In this document: positions 44,278 to 56,973 of the stretch, in pieces
How the letters are laid out: every line of letters begins with the position of its first letter
Numbering within the stretch: the first letter of the stretch is position 1
DNA from: Kalaharituber pfeilii
Taxonomy: Eukaryota > Ascomycota > Pezizomycetes > Pezizales > Pezizaceae
Length of the DNA: 64,000 nt
Assembly (NCBI GenBank): GCA_015179045.1
Contig: WHUZ01000009.1
Coordinates: 558,001 to 622,000, forward strand
Direction: 5' to 3'
Program-made: the position numbers and the translations under genes
The notes under the pieces: model-generated
Seen by the model: the letters and a program-made list of their open reading frames with translations, nothing else
Databases searched by the model: none
What the model was told of the DNA's origin: nothing

Positions 44278-44881
44278 ACATTGGGGGTATTGACGCTCCT
44301 TCTTTATGGCCTGAGTCTACATCCTCCTTAATTCTCATAACTTCGTCATCTTGTCATCGAATGTCAAGAGTGGAGTTTAAGCGCAACAGGGCCTGCAGCC
44401 ATAGCCGAGATATTGAGACTATGTTTACACATATCAATACAATGAAGGCAGGGCTATCGCAGTCAACAGCAAAGGTGCTGGAAAAGCTGTCGAATAAGCT
44501 CCCAGGAACTCCTGCGCGGGCACAACATTTTAGATTTTACACAGTGGATTATAGAGGATCTGCGCTGGCAGAAAGCTCGAAGGTGTAAGACACCATGGTA
44601 TGTAAGGGAGTTTCTGGTGTCCGACAGTTTTCCCGGTATTGTACTACAAGTCCATCGCCTGTACTTTCCTACACCGATATATTTAAGTGATGTTTCCTTT
44701 TTCCTTTTTTTTTTTTTTTTTTTTTTTTTTCCAGAATGATAGTTATTTAAACACTGTGCATTCATCGCAATCCTAACTCGTTCTCCTCTCAAATCTGAAG
44801 AAAATTGGCAAGAGGTTCACATGAGCAGGCTAATTTCTTAATTTGTGAATTCATATGCTAGCTAGGACTATTTGAGACCTA

Positions 44882-45723
44882 CTGTAATTCACCACCAAAC
44901 GGCAATCGGGACACCTTCGTCACCAAAACTGCACAACTTTCGCACTCAACATCTCAACAACCACAGCAGCATTTGTAAATGTGCTTTATGAAGGTAGCAA
45001 TCAAAGGGTCATTCTTGCGATCTAGCACTTGTGCCAGCTCAAAAATTGTAGATGCGAAGGAATTATGGCTTGTTGCATTTCTATCAGAAGGCTTGCATTT
45101 ATTTTGCATGGGATGCCCATACAAAATGTTCGCAAGACTAGAATGTAGTTCTACTCTTCAACGCTAATACATTACTTATGATATTATATGTCAAGAGTCA
45201 TCTGAAGAACCCTAGTAAGGTGGTGTATTAATTTGGCTTAATCTGTTGAACTGTAGATTTGGCAACACAATTTATCTACTTTTGGGGGGTTGTTCTCATA
45301 CAAACGCTCTCTATAGGAATATGCTATTGTGAAAAATTTCACAATTACTACAGGTATTACCTAACTATGTGCTTATATATTCCTAATGAGCGATCATGTT
45401 GCATGTGAGTGTCAGAATTTTTTAATGTATTTATTGCAGGTGTAGCGTACAGAATTCAATAGCGGTGGCCCTTGTATGGGAATCCCGTACAAATAAATGC
45501 CAAGCCTTCTTATGGAAATGCGACGGCCATAATTCCTTCGCACCTACAGTTTTTGAGCAGGCAAAAGTGCTAGATTGCAAGAATGGCCCTTTGGTTAATA
45601 CCTACATAAAACACATTAAAATATGCTGGTGTGGTTGTTGAGATATTCAGTGTGAAAGTTGTGCAGTTTTGGTGACGAAGGTGTCCCGATTGCCGGTATG
45701 GCCCGCTTGGTGGTGAATTACAG
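44882..45723. mobile_element. 842-bp foldback element with about 240-bp inverted repeats
   Basis: The ends CTGTAATTCACCACCAA and TTGGTGGTGAATTACAG are exact inverses, and TA flanks both outer sides (44880-44881, 45724-45725). The similarity continues inward for about 240 bp on each side with a small indel near the tips and scattered substitutions; examples are GACACCTTCGTCACCAAAAC, and AAGGAATTATGGC near the inner ends. The middle (about 45.12-45.48 kb) is unique and AT-rich. No transposase frame is present. TA duplication and long terminal inverted repeats suggest a Tc1/mariner-related foldback MITE. Confidence 0.8.
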
Positions 45724-45725
45724 TA

Positions 45726-46184
45726 GTACTGTCATATCCAGGATCATCCCTCTTGCGTTCCCCGACGGGAAGATTATCGGGATTTCACAAATCAAACTCG
45801 CGATCTTAACAAGTGGAAAGTAGTTTCGCCTGAGCAGTACCACCACGGTGGTGAAGATTGGTCTGCGCTAGCAGGGTCCTGTTCGATGCAACACCGTACC
45901 TACTTGTGTCAAAGAACTAGCAGCTTTGACATGGGGCTCTCACAAAGAGTTGGGTAAATGGTATAGCAGCTTTTCGGCAATTAAGAGCCATTATGAACAT
46001 GGCACATTTTGAATCCGGGAATAGGTGTTCCTACCTATTCGTCGGCATTAACTAAATGATTATATAGGCTTGCGCCAGTCTCGATAAACTGCATCACTTC
46101 AAATCCTGCAAAATACAACTGCTTCGCAAGCATCTACTGTGTTTTATTATTTTAATCAATACAGCAGTATCGTCAACAAGTTCA
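45726..46184 (+). other. upstream region of the MFS transporter gene
   Basis: A 459-bp interval between the foldback element and the MFS start codon. It has no gene and must hold the transporter's promoter. The transposon tip lies close enough to influence it (inference). Confidence 0.4.
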
Positions 46185-48147
46185 ATGGGTCTAGGTATAC
46201 GAGAGCCGAGTCCTTCACAGCATGTACCTGGGACGGTAACACTATACGAAAGCGGGCTCCTCGCACCTGGGTCTGCAGTTGAGTCTGGTACTTCTGGAAT
46301 TACTAGTGGCAGAAAACGTGATGAGGGAATCGTGTTGGTTCCGCAGCCATCTGATTCGGTGAATGATCCTCTAGTAAGTCAACACCAAATGCCATTGCTT
46401 GAGAAACTAGTTAACATCAACAGAACTGGCCATTATGGAAAAAAGACTTGACATTGTTCACAATCTGCTTCACCACTGCTGTCGGTAAGAATTACCCGCT
46501 CTTGAAGTTGCTCCAATACTCATTTAGCTAGGTGGTATCGTCGGCCCCGCCCTTGCCCCTGTCAATGGTGTCCTTGTTGAAGAGTTCAACACCACATACA
46601 CAGTCGTAGCCAACTTTTCTGGTTACCAATTCTTTGCTTCAGGTGCTGCCGGATTGCTGTGTGAAGTAATGGCAAGACTTTGGGGAAAGAGGCCGATATA
46701 TTTCTTGAGCACCGCATTCCTCCTAGCGGGGACAGTGTGGAACGCAATGGTCAAGTCTGGAGATGTTGGTGGGTTCATGGGTGCTAGAGTCCTACAAGTA
46801 CGTGCATCAGAAGTAGAAAATGAGTTGCATTAGACATGGAGTTGACATTCTTTGCAATCTTTAGGGAGTTGGTTTAGGTGCTTTTGAGACCTTGGTGGTA
46901 AGTAGTATTGGGGACATCTACTTTGTAAGTATTCAAGCCGAAGTCCTTATAAGCCTTATAAAGTTACTTATTATTCTCTCACTATTGTTAGGTTCATCAG
47001 CGTGGGAAAAGGATAGCCTTCTATAATTTACTCTTCCTTGGGACAACGTATTTTATGCCCGTCATTGCTGGGTACATCTCCGTCAAGCATGGTTGGAGAA
47101 TGCAGTTCAAGATAATTAGCGGTTTCCTAGGCGTGGCTTTGCTCATGGTATTCTTTTTCTGCCCAGAACATGCATTTGTTCGAGGAAGAAAGTTTGAGAC
47201 AGATTTCGGAAGCGGTGACAGCAGTAGCACCAGTGTCGTGGAGCGACCTGAAAGTGTCAAAGTGGGCGAAGGAGAGGCTAAAGCAACAGGACAATCGACA
47301 TCTGTAGTGGGCATAAAGAAGACCTTTTTGCAAGAGTTGAGGTTGTACAATGGGCGTTTCTCCACTGATGGGTTTTGGAAATTGTTGTTTGCGCCATTCC
47401 CGTGTATGCTCTATCCAGCAACAATCTGGGCATTTTTATTTCAGGGGACCTTTGTCACTTGGGTAAATTCTCATCGCTTCGATAACCTTACTCTAATTGG
47501 CTAAAATTCTGTATTAGGGAATTGGCGTATCGGTTGTGCTAGCTCAAATATTCTCTGCACCTCCGTTTGAATTTGACTCTGAACAAATGGGATATATATA
47601 TGCGGCACCAACCATTGGTGCAATATTAGCGTATATCCTCTCCAACTTCGCCTCAGATTCAATTTGTCTGTTCCTGTCTCGACGCAACAATCTGGTTTAT
47701 GAGCCCGAATTTCGGATATTCTTGGTAATTCCGGTATTGTTGACCGGAGTGCCCGGTCTAATAGCCTATGGATATGCAACTACCACACCTGGTATACACT
47801 GGATCGTTCCATCTGTATTGTATGGAATGCTCACGTTCGCCGTTATCCTGAGCTGCGTTGCAACTTATGCATATGTGCTCGACGCGCACAGAGAAATTAG
47901 TGTTGAGATGATGGTGGCAGTGTTAATCTTGAAGAATTTCTTTGCTTGGGGCAGTACTTTCTACATCTCTAATTGGATCGTTGATTGGGGCGCAGTGAGA
48001 GTCTTTCAAACCATGGGAATACTTCAAGCCGTGATATGTGTATGCAGCCTATTAGTTTACGTGTACGGGAAGATTTGGAGAGCCAAGATGGAGCGACTGC
48101 AATTACTGGCTCGGCTAGGGCTTAAGCCTGGGAAAATGAGGGAATGA
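46185..48147 (+). CDS. MFS transporter (DHA-type, fungal)
   Basis: An integral membrane permease of the major facilitator superfamily, probably a proton-coupled exporter of small molecules or drugs at the plasma membrane. Six exons join in phase: 46185-46373, 46424-46484, 46532-46797, 46865-46924, 46992-47462 and 47518-48147, giving 558 residues. The start MGLGIREPSPSQHVPGTV and the splice product PLNWPLWKKDLTLFTICF match the usual N-terminus of this fungal subfamily. The loop 2-3 signature is seen as ARLWGKRPIYFLST, and an additional conserved stretch SSIGDIYFVHQRGKRIAFYN spans an exon junction. About twelve hydrophobic helices are expected, with a long hydrophilic central loop (residues about 275-330). 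No partner biosynthetic gene adjoins it, so the substrate is unknown. All introns are 47-68 nt. Confidence 0.92.
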
Positions 48148-50321
48148 GATGATTTGCGGCAATTCTATTATTTTATCTTTTCGTTCATTGACCAGATCGG
48201 TTTGAGGCGGGTAGTTGCTCTTGCATGCGATGACAATGCATTTCTTTTTTGCTTTTTCTTTTCTTTTCTTTTTTTATTTGTTTTGAGCTTCAGCGGCTGT
48301 GCCTTGACTCAAGATCTTGATACCATGAGTGGATTGAAGACTTATTAAATGCTTGTTGAGCGTTGAATTTTTGTTGACTCCTGTGATACTCCTCGAATGT
48401 TGCCAGCCTCTGCTGGACTTTGCGGACCTGAGCTACGGGGTTCTCAGTTCACATCAGTAGCGTGCCGAGATTCATTGGCCTTTTATTTTTCGTAGAATGA
48501 GGCCTACCACCGAACATGAAGCTGGGAAGCGGGTACTCAGGTATATATGACCAGGTGGGTGCCCTCAGATCCTTGGGGGAAATGATGTCGATACAATGTC
48601 CTACTGCACCGGAATTTACACCGTTCGCAATACCTGACAAGCTGTGAACCGCTGAAACTGGATCCGGGATCTTGGCAACAGGCGTTCGATTCAAGCTTCG
48701 ATAACCTGCGAACTAAGGACATGGGCAATCTCGCTACGAGGGCATGTGACAGCAAGGTAGACCCTACTGCCAACTTTGTTTCAACTGCAACAGTTTCCTG
48801 CGCAGTGTGTAACAAGCTAAATGATCATGCAAGCATGGGACTTTTTATTCGAGCACAGGAAGACCAATGAGCCGAAATTGCGCTTTAATAAAATATGAAG
48901 AGAGTGGGCAGCCAGGAGACTCACGAAAGGTCACAAGGCCTGGAACTTCCTAGAGTCCAGTGGATCAATGTTGGTACAGCTGCCCCACACTAGTACTGTG
49001 AGGTACAAAAGCAAATTCTGTTACACTCATGTCATTGGCTGCGTTTTCTCGTAAAAATAAAAGCTTGATTGACGATACGGTGCTGACTGATAGTGATAGG
49101 TTTCACATGCACCCATAGCTAGCCGTTTCTGTGGGCGTGTGATGTCTATCCTAGCCCAGTTAGAATCATTGACCACGGGCAGCCCAAGGATGCCACTCAA
49201 ACATGAAAGTTTGACTGCGAATCAATGCTCGCGTCTTACGTATCCCGACGGACAGGCCATGATTGTACGAAGCTGACGCAGCTTGGGGAGGATCAATTCA
49301 AAATTGTTTGGCCGGTAACTGCGGTAGTAAGACATTCCACGGGGAGCAAGGCTGAGATGCGGTTCGGTTCAGCGTCATCGGCATGCCGTTACTACGCAGG
49401 CAGCGACAGGTTGCAGCTGGTGCCTGACTTTATTTGCTGGAGACAAGTCCGGCGTGGTGGGCGTTGCAATAGAATGGTGGCATGCCAGTAGGGAGCAGAC
49501 GACGCGCCGTGACAGTCTGGAGAGGGGAGGGTTGCTAGCTCATGAGGCTGCTGTCAAAATGTCCATTGGGTCTGTCTAAACCGCTCACTGGCATCAGCAG
49601 GTCCGTGGGGGTGGGTGGAAACGCACTTCTATCCACTCGTATCCCGCGATTACGATACGGTTGGGTCATGCAAGAGAGAACACTTAACCACATTGGAGGC
49701 AAGTTAGCACCCCCATCCACTCCTGCGCTGCCACCTTACCCTTACTTTGTGCTGGCTCAGCTGGTTTCTGACCCTAGATCCTTGCTAATCATTGGAGATG
49801 CAGCCCCAGAAGATAATGAAAGCGTGTTCTAGGCATGCATGATCCGCCGGGGAAAGAAAAAGAAGCTTTTGTACTTTAGGCTGAGAAGGGCTGGGGGGGC
49901 CACCTTCGTTATGGTATTGTTGTATGCGATGCTTCCCCCCCCCACTGAAATCCAAATACATATACTTGCAGAACCACTGTCGGGCGCACAGCTTTTTGCG
50001 GCCCAGGCAAGCCTTATCCGCTTCACCTCTGGCACTATAGCCGCACGCCCGACCATCCCCTTATCACGCATATACCCATTCTGCCCAAGGATACAGAAAG
50101 GGCTCGCGCGGTTTATCTTCGATTTTCGGCCTACCGACGCTTAAACCGGTTGCTCGTGCTGCTCGTTGAAAACAAACGGGGCAGGTCAGCGGCTTCTAGA
50201 AGTGTACATAACGCGTATTTCTAATCCCTCTGTTTGGTCTCTTCTCTATTTTACCTGCGGTCTTTACGTCCGTTACTTTTGAAGTTAAGAGCCAGGGAGA
50301 CTGGTACGGACAATTGAGTTT
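48148..50321. other. gene-free interval
   Basis: No supportable gene. Plus-strand frames at 49225-49491, 49542-49832 and 49839-50144 have no recognised domain. The last few hundred bases contain the upstream region of the next gene. Confidence 0.5.
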
Positions 50322-52088
50322 ATGGGGATGCAAACGTTAAGGATGGAGTCAAACACTAATCGCTGGCCGAGCCTACGGCCGCATGCTACTACTACAGTGG
50401 CAAAAATCTTCACCAACATCTCGCCGCTACTGGTCCTTGTATCGATGGTGGCGCTAATGCCAACTGCGTGGGCTTTGCCTGTGACATTCTCGATAGCGGA
50501 CCCGGAAACGGACTCCCTCCGCCTTGCTGCCCGTCGACCTAACATCCTGCCACGAGCAAAAATCAACGACCCGACGCAGAATATTACGCGCAATCCGGAG
50601 ATAGACTGTGGTTTTGACGGCGACGAGGACATGTACGGACTCGGAATCCGTATCGGCTACTACATTCAATGGGTCGCGACCGTTTTTGGCGCCTACTACA
50701 CTCCACAGGTGGTTTCCTCCGCTTTTGAGGGCAATGCCATTTTCAATATCGGCATGTTGGCAGGCCTTGTCTACTCTACTATGATCCGAGAGGACATGTT
50801 TGTCGTTGAGCCCATCATGGTCCTTGGTTTCTCTATCGGCGGTGCGATCGTCGGCCTTCTCGATCCCAAGAACGTCCATCACCCAAAAGACCTAAAAAGC
50901 CTTCGTGCCAGGCTCGTCCACCTCTGTGGGACCGGCGCGTTGTCTCTCCCGCTATTAATCTACTGGATGTGGTACAGCTTTTACGGAATGGACACTCTAG
51001 CCTACAACAAATGCTCCCGGTACGCTTTCTTCATTGTCAAAATCGACATCTGGTCCCCATGGTTCCGGTACTTTATGAAAGTTGCCACCATCCTTTCCCT
51101 CGTTGGGCTTTTCGTTCTTGCGGTCGGTGTGGTGCTAGCGTACCGCAACAAGTCAAACGAGCTTCCGCAGCACCCTCAAGCGCGGCTTGCCCGTGCCAAT
51201 AGACTTTCCAGCACCGAGGTGGCACTCATGCTGCGCGCGCGACCCACAAAGACACAGTTCTTTGTCGTGATTATTATATGTGCTATCTGCGCGCTGAGCG
51301 TGGAACTGGGAATTATTTGGAATAATATCTCAGGCGTGAATGCATTGGGGTCGACGGGCCAGCTGATCCCCATGGCGATTGGTATTATTACGTCAGTGAG
51401 GGTGTGCCTTGGGGTCATTAAGAAAATGTTCAAGTCGAGGAAGCAAAGGAGAAAGGAAAGAGAACACGAGAGGAGCGGATTTATGGGGCCGGCTGAGGTG
51501 ATTGAGACGAGGAAGTCGATGTCGATCAGGAGACAGTCAATTATTGACTATCAAGGGAATGGTAGAGATAGAGACGACGAGAAGGATGGAGATGGCAGTA
51601 GAGGTGAAAGTGGGGGTGAAAGTGGGGGTGAAAGCGGGGGTGAAAGCGGGGGTGAAAGCGGGGCATTGAATGATAGTGATACGGACAAGATTAGCATGCA
51701 GAGGGCGCGCAGGTCGGAATCCAGCGTTACGTTGTCAGTTGAGACAACGCACTCTCCAGGGTACGAGAACAGGCAGTCTCGAGAGATAGGGACTTCGAGG
51801 CATGCCAGTACTACTGGGAGCATGCGGAGCATGCGGAGCGGGAAGTTGACTAAGTCTAGGGTGGAGCTATTAGGACCGACGACGAGACCAGAGTCGACTT
51901 CGACGATGGGCTCAGCACTGATGATGCCACAGGCACCTCTGCCTGTGCTGACCAGGACAATGACCTTGAGGAGCAATAATACAAGTGCCACGGTACCAAC
52001 GTCGCCGATTGGGGAGCCGGGACCGGTGCATTCAGGGAGGAAAGGGAAGTTGCAGAAGCCGCAGCAGCAGGGGGGTAAGAAGGAATAA
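50322..52088 (+). CDS. orphan seven-helix membrane protein
   Basis: A single-exon, 588-codon frame that I cannot assign to a family. Residues about 31-52 form a signal-like hydrophobic stretch ending in AWA. Seven further hydrophobic segments lie at about 108-128, 138-155, 160-180, 202-222, 250-274, 312-336 and 345-367. The first lumenal part (53-105) is polar, with one Cys at about 96 and an N-glycosylation sequon at 87-89. The C-terminal 215 residues are cytosol-like, basic then Ser/Gly/Glu-rich, with five GGES copies encoded by a 12-bp tandem repeat. A receptor-like topology is possible, but no GPCR motif is seen. The start could instead be Met3 or Met8. Confidence 0.8.
   Translation: MGMQTLRMESNTNRWPSLRPHATTTVAKIFTNISPLLVLVSMVALMPTAWALPVTFSIADPETDSLRLAARRPNILPRAKINDPTQNITRNPEIDCGFDGDEDMYGLGIRIGYYIQWVATVFGAYYTPQVVSSAFEGNAIFNIGMLAGLVYSTMIREDMFVVEPIMVLGFSIGGAIVGLLDPKNVHHPKDLKSLRARLVHLCGTGALSLPLLIYWMWYSFYGMDTLAYNKCSRYAFFIVKIDIWSPWFRYFMKVATILSLVGLFVLAVGVVLAYRNKSNELPQHPQARLARANRLSSTEVALMLRARPTKTQFFVVIIICAICALSVELGIIWNNISGVNALGSTGQLIPMAIGIITSVRVCLGVIKKMFKSRKQRRKEREHERSGFMGPAEVIETRKSMSIRRQSIIDYQGNGRDRDDEKDGDGSRGESGGESGGESGGESGGESGALNDSDTDKISMQRARRSESSVTLSVETTHSPGYENRQSREIGTSRHASTTGSMRSMRSGKLTKSRVELLGPTTRPESTSTMGSALMMPQAPLPVLTRTMTLRSNNTSATVPTSPIGEPGPVHSGRKGKLQKPQQQGGKKE
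51604..51662 (+). repeat. 12-bp coding tandem repeat (GGES)
   Basis: Five copies of GGTGAAAGYGGG, nearly identical, within the disordered C-terminal tail of the membrane protein. Each adds one Gly-Glu-Ser-Gly unit in frame, so length variation would not break the gene. Confidence 0.92.
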
Positions 52089-54123
52089 CGAATTAGCGAT
52101 TGATTTGAATGACGGTTGTGATGTTTCATGAAGAGATGAGGTTATGACATAATTTTTTTTTTTTCTTTCCTTATTTCTCTACACGGTTTCTGTGAGCACC
52201 AGATTCAGAGAAAGCCTTTTTTTTTTTGGAGTGGACTGAGGAATGGAGGGCTATTGTGACGATTTCGTGCCGGGAGCCCGCAGGGAAAACATAGGTAGCA
52301 ACTTTTTTCTTCACCGATACCATTCATCATTTTCGATTTTTCCTCCTGCTTGGATATCAACTGTTCATCCGGATTCCATACTTCAATTCTATTACAGTTG
52401 CTTTACATCCTCTTCTACTTATTCCAAGTTCTCTTTTCTCCCTCGCGTTCGGGAAGCATACCATTTCTATTACTTTTTTACTGGCGGCTCTTTTTCAATT
52501 TATTTCATTTCTTTCTTGTTTTTATTTTTCCACGATCTCAAAGTCCTTTTGATTTATTCGACGGAGATCTTCTGATTTTTGTGAATTTAATTTATTTTAC
52601 TCCTTTTTTTTTTTTTTTTTTTTTTTTAATTATGTTTCTAGATCAGATCTGGAGGGCATTTGATATTGTTTACGGCCTTTGTTTCATTTTCATTTTTTCT
52701 TTTTTCATTTTTTCATTTTTTTTTTTTTTTTTGGACTTAGCATTTGATGTTGCGTTGTGTAATACAGTCGATCCTCTCATATTGGATCTTGCCATATTGG
52801 ATAACCTGTTTTACTGGATCAACATTGCCGGCCTGAGCCAATTGATCCGGTAACGATTGGACATTTGTCTTATTGATAAAAACCCTCCGGCCCCGGCCTT
52901 ATGCAATATTACAGGTTCGGCTGTATTACCTATAGTTAGCATCATCCCTAGCTATAAGTTACATCGCCGAAAACGGAGACATGGATATCCAGAGGACATT
53001 GAGGGGACAGGGCTGGGCGAAGGTTGAATTGCAATTGGGCAGTGAGAGGGGCGGGTTCAATTACTAGAAGAAGAAGGTGCGAGTAACTATACGGGGGCTG
53101 GGGAAAGGCCATATGGGATCGATATGAATGTGATTAGGAGTACCAAAACTGGCCTCACAAAATATATTTCATTTTATTTCCTTTTTTCTGAGGGGGGTGG
53201 ATGTTACACTTTTGATTTGTGGCTGGGGAATGTATGAATAGTACTGGGACGGAGAATTGTAATATACAGTCCTATGATAGCAAATATACAGGTCCCGCTG
53301 GTGGGACTGAGGTACATGAACATCTCGGTGTTGATACTATGAGGACGAAAAGAGCGAGTATAGACTATAAGAGAAAGCTTGAAAACCTATATTCTGATCT
53401 TCTGACCAATTATCTAGCCTTCAGATTGCACATGACATCAAAATGGAATATTGGCAATGCACGATGATGAGGCTGAAACGCGCGATGCCTCCATCTGAGA
53501 CCAGACTGGGCCAATTTGTGCATCCAGCCTCGCACGCATGTCAAATGCACATTCAGTCAATTTCCAATTACTCACATGAATTTTAGTTTGTTGTGTATCC
53601 GAAAGTTTTGCGCTGGAACGTGGCGGTGGTCGGCGATAGAATCTTCTGCCTCGTATTCGATCATCGCCCTGATTTTGGTGCTGTGCTCTGTTCATTCAGG
53701 TTCAAACTTCTGTCTCAAAACATTAATCTTGAGGTATTTTATGCTTCAATTGACGTTCAGCATGGTCCAAGACAGGTCCATGCCATGTAGAGCGTACACG
53801 CGGGGGCGGGGCGGGGTATTATGAGCACATGCGTGTCTTTACGCTTCGTCTTGTCTATTTTACTATTGAATACATAATCATTTGCTGAAAGAAGGCCCGC
53901 AAAAAAAGAACTGTTATGGATATATTAATCCTAAACGGTATGTATTGGATGGTGTCTACTGAAATATGCGCTCTTTTATCCAGCTGAGAATATGTTTGTG
54001 TGGCTCAATAGTAGTCTGGTTGAGCTCAATAGCTGAAGCACGAAATTCCCCTTGAGCGTTTTGTCGGAAGACTTACAGTTTCTGAAATAATGGCATTTTT
54101 TTGGAGAGCAAAGCTTGTATGAT
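52089..54123. other. gene-free, T-rich interval
   Basis: No gene. Runs of T of about 29 (52599-52627) and 18 (52714-52731) lie downstream of the membrane protein gene, in a long T-rich block. None of the runs carries the micro-retroposon body or a visible duplication. Confidence 0.55.
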
Positions 54124-54191
54124 ACTAGCCAGTAAAATATGTATTCGGACATAGAATGCGCTATGTCCGAATACATATTTTACTGGCTAGT
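54124..54191. repeat. perfect 31-bp inverted repeat with 6-nt loop
   Basis: The arm 54124-54154 (ACTAGCCAGTAAAATATGTA and onward to ACATAG) is exactly reverse-complementary to 54161-54191, separated by AATGCG. No mismatch was found in 31 pairs. Nothing around it resembles a transposon end, and no T-run follows that would make it a Pol III terminator. It may be a replication/repair-generated palindrome, a foldback remnant or an assembly fold-over. Confidence 0.9.
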
Positions 54192-56973
54192 AAGTACCTA
54201 GATGAACTGATTATGTCTCGCTTCTGTACGGCGAGCTTGATTGTAATTCCCACATCCATTAGCTGCATATCCATTGGAGACCGTGCTCAAGGGTGGGGAC
54301 TTGCCAAGCACTGATCCGCAACGCTTCCTGTGACAGTTTTGCTGGAATGCAGAAATGGTGCAGGATACAGGCCGGGATCGGTTGAAACATTCTCTCGGCC
54401 GAGGCACCTCTAGAGCTGCTTGGCTAGCTGAGAAATGCGCTTGGCTTTTTTGGTCAAAATAAAATTTTATTTTGCATCATAGGCCGACAAATCCAGCTTG
54501 TTCTCAAGTGCAGCATGCAGGAAGCACATTTCTTTCACATGCAATTTGATTTGTTACCAATAAGGCACAAGTTCAAAAGTTGAGGTACCAAAAAGAGGTA
54601 AGCTTCGACGTGCGGAACGGAGACAGAACGTTGCCGAGCGATGCTATGATTTATCGGGATAATTCACCGCGCACGTGTGTTGAGGCTGCAATTGGGGCTT
54701 GACTGCGCTTATTCTTTTTCGGGTGACATTCGAACCATGAGAGTTGCAAGCACTTTTCACATGAGAGGGGTGGTGGTAACCTTGGTTGGAATACAACCGT
54801 TCCTGCAGTTGTGGTGCTGAGGCCAAAAGTGGAAGGCGCCACAGGAGGAGATATGATATCTAGTTTGGTTGGCACGGCCCGGGAGATATCGATCGAGGCG
54901 TATTGCCTGCATGCTTTTTTGCTTCTAATTCACATGAACAAATTAGGAATCATGAAATCCTAGATGCGCTCCATGCAAGGGTGGGGTCAGATGTGCACTG
55001 CGTGACATTTATTGAATGAGGAAGCCGTTCACAATATGGCGCACTCAAAGTAGAGTGGAGTAGCAATCGATCATACGTTCTTGCGAATCTGAGACATTCG
55101 AGCGGGAAGAGGTGGGTCGCTTTTGGAATTAGCCAATATTATTGCCGTTCATAAGTCCACGGGGGTGCACCTAGGTGGAGATCGCACACATCGCCGGAGT
55201 TGTTGCATAGCAAAAAAAAAAAAAAAAAAAAATTTGACATGAATGGTCCGACGCAGGACGCACAGCTCTAGTTGAACGTTGGAAATATTTTTCTGCCTTG
55301 AGCTAAAAATCAAACGAATGGGAAGAAAGATTGCAATCAGTCTTGCATGAATTCACCCTTCAGCTCGACGTTATTTGGATGGATGATAGGTGCTGCTGAG
55401 ACAAAAGTATGGAGATAACGGTGGACGGATGATGAAACCCCGGGATACTAAGAACGATCGTCGATCTTGGGCGGGGAAGGGTCCTCACAAATCAATTGCG
55501 ACAGCTATTACATCAAGCCCTCCTTCATGCTCTATGTGATAGAGGCGGTGCAGTACGAGTATAATACTATTGTGAAGCTATGCATGATACATCGGGACTT
55601 CCCTCCTCGACTGCAACTACCCCCGACTTTGTATGAAAGGGGATTCTTTCGGACTTTTGGGCGCTAGATGGTCCTGCAAGTATAACTCAATCTTCAGAAT
55701 TCCTCTTCTACTGACGTACATACGTAATCTTTCAAGGTACATTAATCCAGAGACATTATTCAGGATTGCATACCGCTTCCCCCCCCCCCCCCCTCTGGGA
55801 CTGCTCGCGCAGAAGGGAAGTAACCTCTGCTCACGATGTTCGCCATTACTCGAACATGACAAGTAAAATATAATGACCGTATGGGAAAGCATCAGTGATC
55901 ATGATAATTCCGTCTCTAATGCCTTCTGCTGCATGGATGATTCCGTCGATTGACAAAATCCACCGGGGAAATTCTTGCAGAGTCCCATCAGGCATGCAAG
56001 GCTATGACAATTTTTTTCAAACGAGTGAGGATCACTAGTACAGATTGCACATTTCGTATGTCATCGCGGACTCGGCTACAATAGTCAAAAAGCAAGATCC
56101 CTGATAGCTATGAGAAGGAATCGTCCGCAAAGACTCTAAGCAGAAATTCTTAAACAGGCTTTCACAGGGATCAAATGTTGTGTCCCTGGTCAATTTAGCT
56201 TCTTGAGATCTGCTCAAAGAACCTCTGAATCTGGGGCCTTCACTCCATTTAGGCAACCCTAAAGTTCTTGGTCTAAATACTTTACTACTGTAATGTTAGC
56301 GCATACTAAAAAGCTCTAGACCAAAATCAATGATCATCCGGCATCAAATTCGGCTCATGGTGATCAGCCGGAAAAAGCTGCAGCTACGGACGTTCGGTTT
56401 GCCGATGAAAACATGCTAGGCTAGCAGGGTCCCTTGTGGGGCCCCAGGGGGATGAACCCGAGCTATCCTAAAAAAGGTCAATCAAGGCGATACCCGCTGC
56501 ATGCAATGGAAATTACAAACAGCGATTGGGTCGAGATCATGCCAGGGAATATATGTTTTCCAATGAACCTGCATCACTTCACAGATTCGAACAACCAGGT
56601 AGGAATCCATGCATTTTTATGACTATCTTACATTGTCAGAAGATTTCATGACAAGGGTATATATATAAGCTGATGGAACATCTACATTCCGCCAATAGAG
56701 TACAGGGTATTCAGAAACAAGAAAGTCCCAAGAGTTTCATGCTGGTGTCGAGATTGGATTAGTAGTTTGATTACATGGAAGATTTCGTGCACCTGGAACC
56801 TTGACCACATTGATTTCTGGCAAAAGCGTGGGAAAGAAGTAGGTTATTTCATGCCTCGGAGTAATTGCAAACCGGAAGTCTTAAGTACTTAAAGTCACCT
56901 GAAGGTCACAATTTATTATTGAACTGGCTGGGCTTCAATTCTAAGTGATGTCATATTCCAAATCTCTCGAAAC
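54192..56973. other. gene-free interval
   Basis: No recognised gene. Runs of about 21 A at 55214-55234 and 14 C at 55780-55793 are present, the former without a duplication. Frames of 60-90 codons show no domain. The end of the interval contains the promoter of the monooxygenase. Confidence 0.5.
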
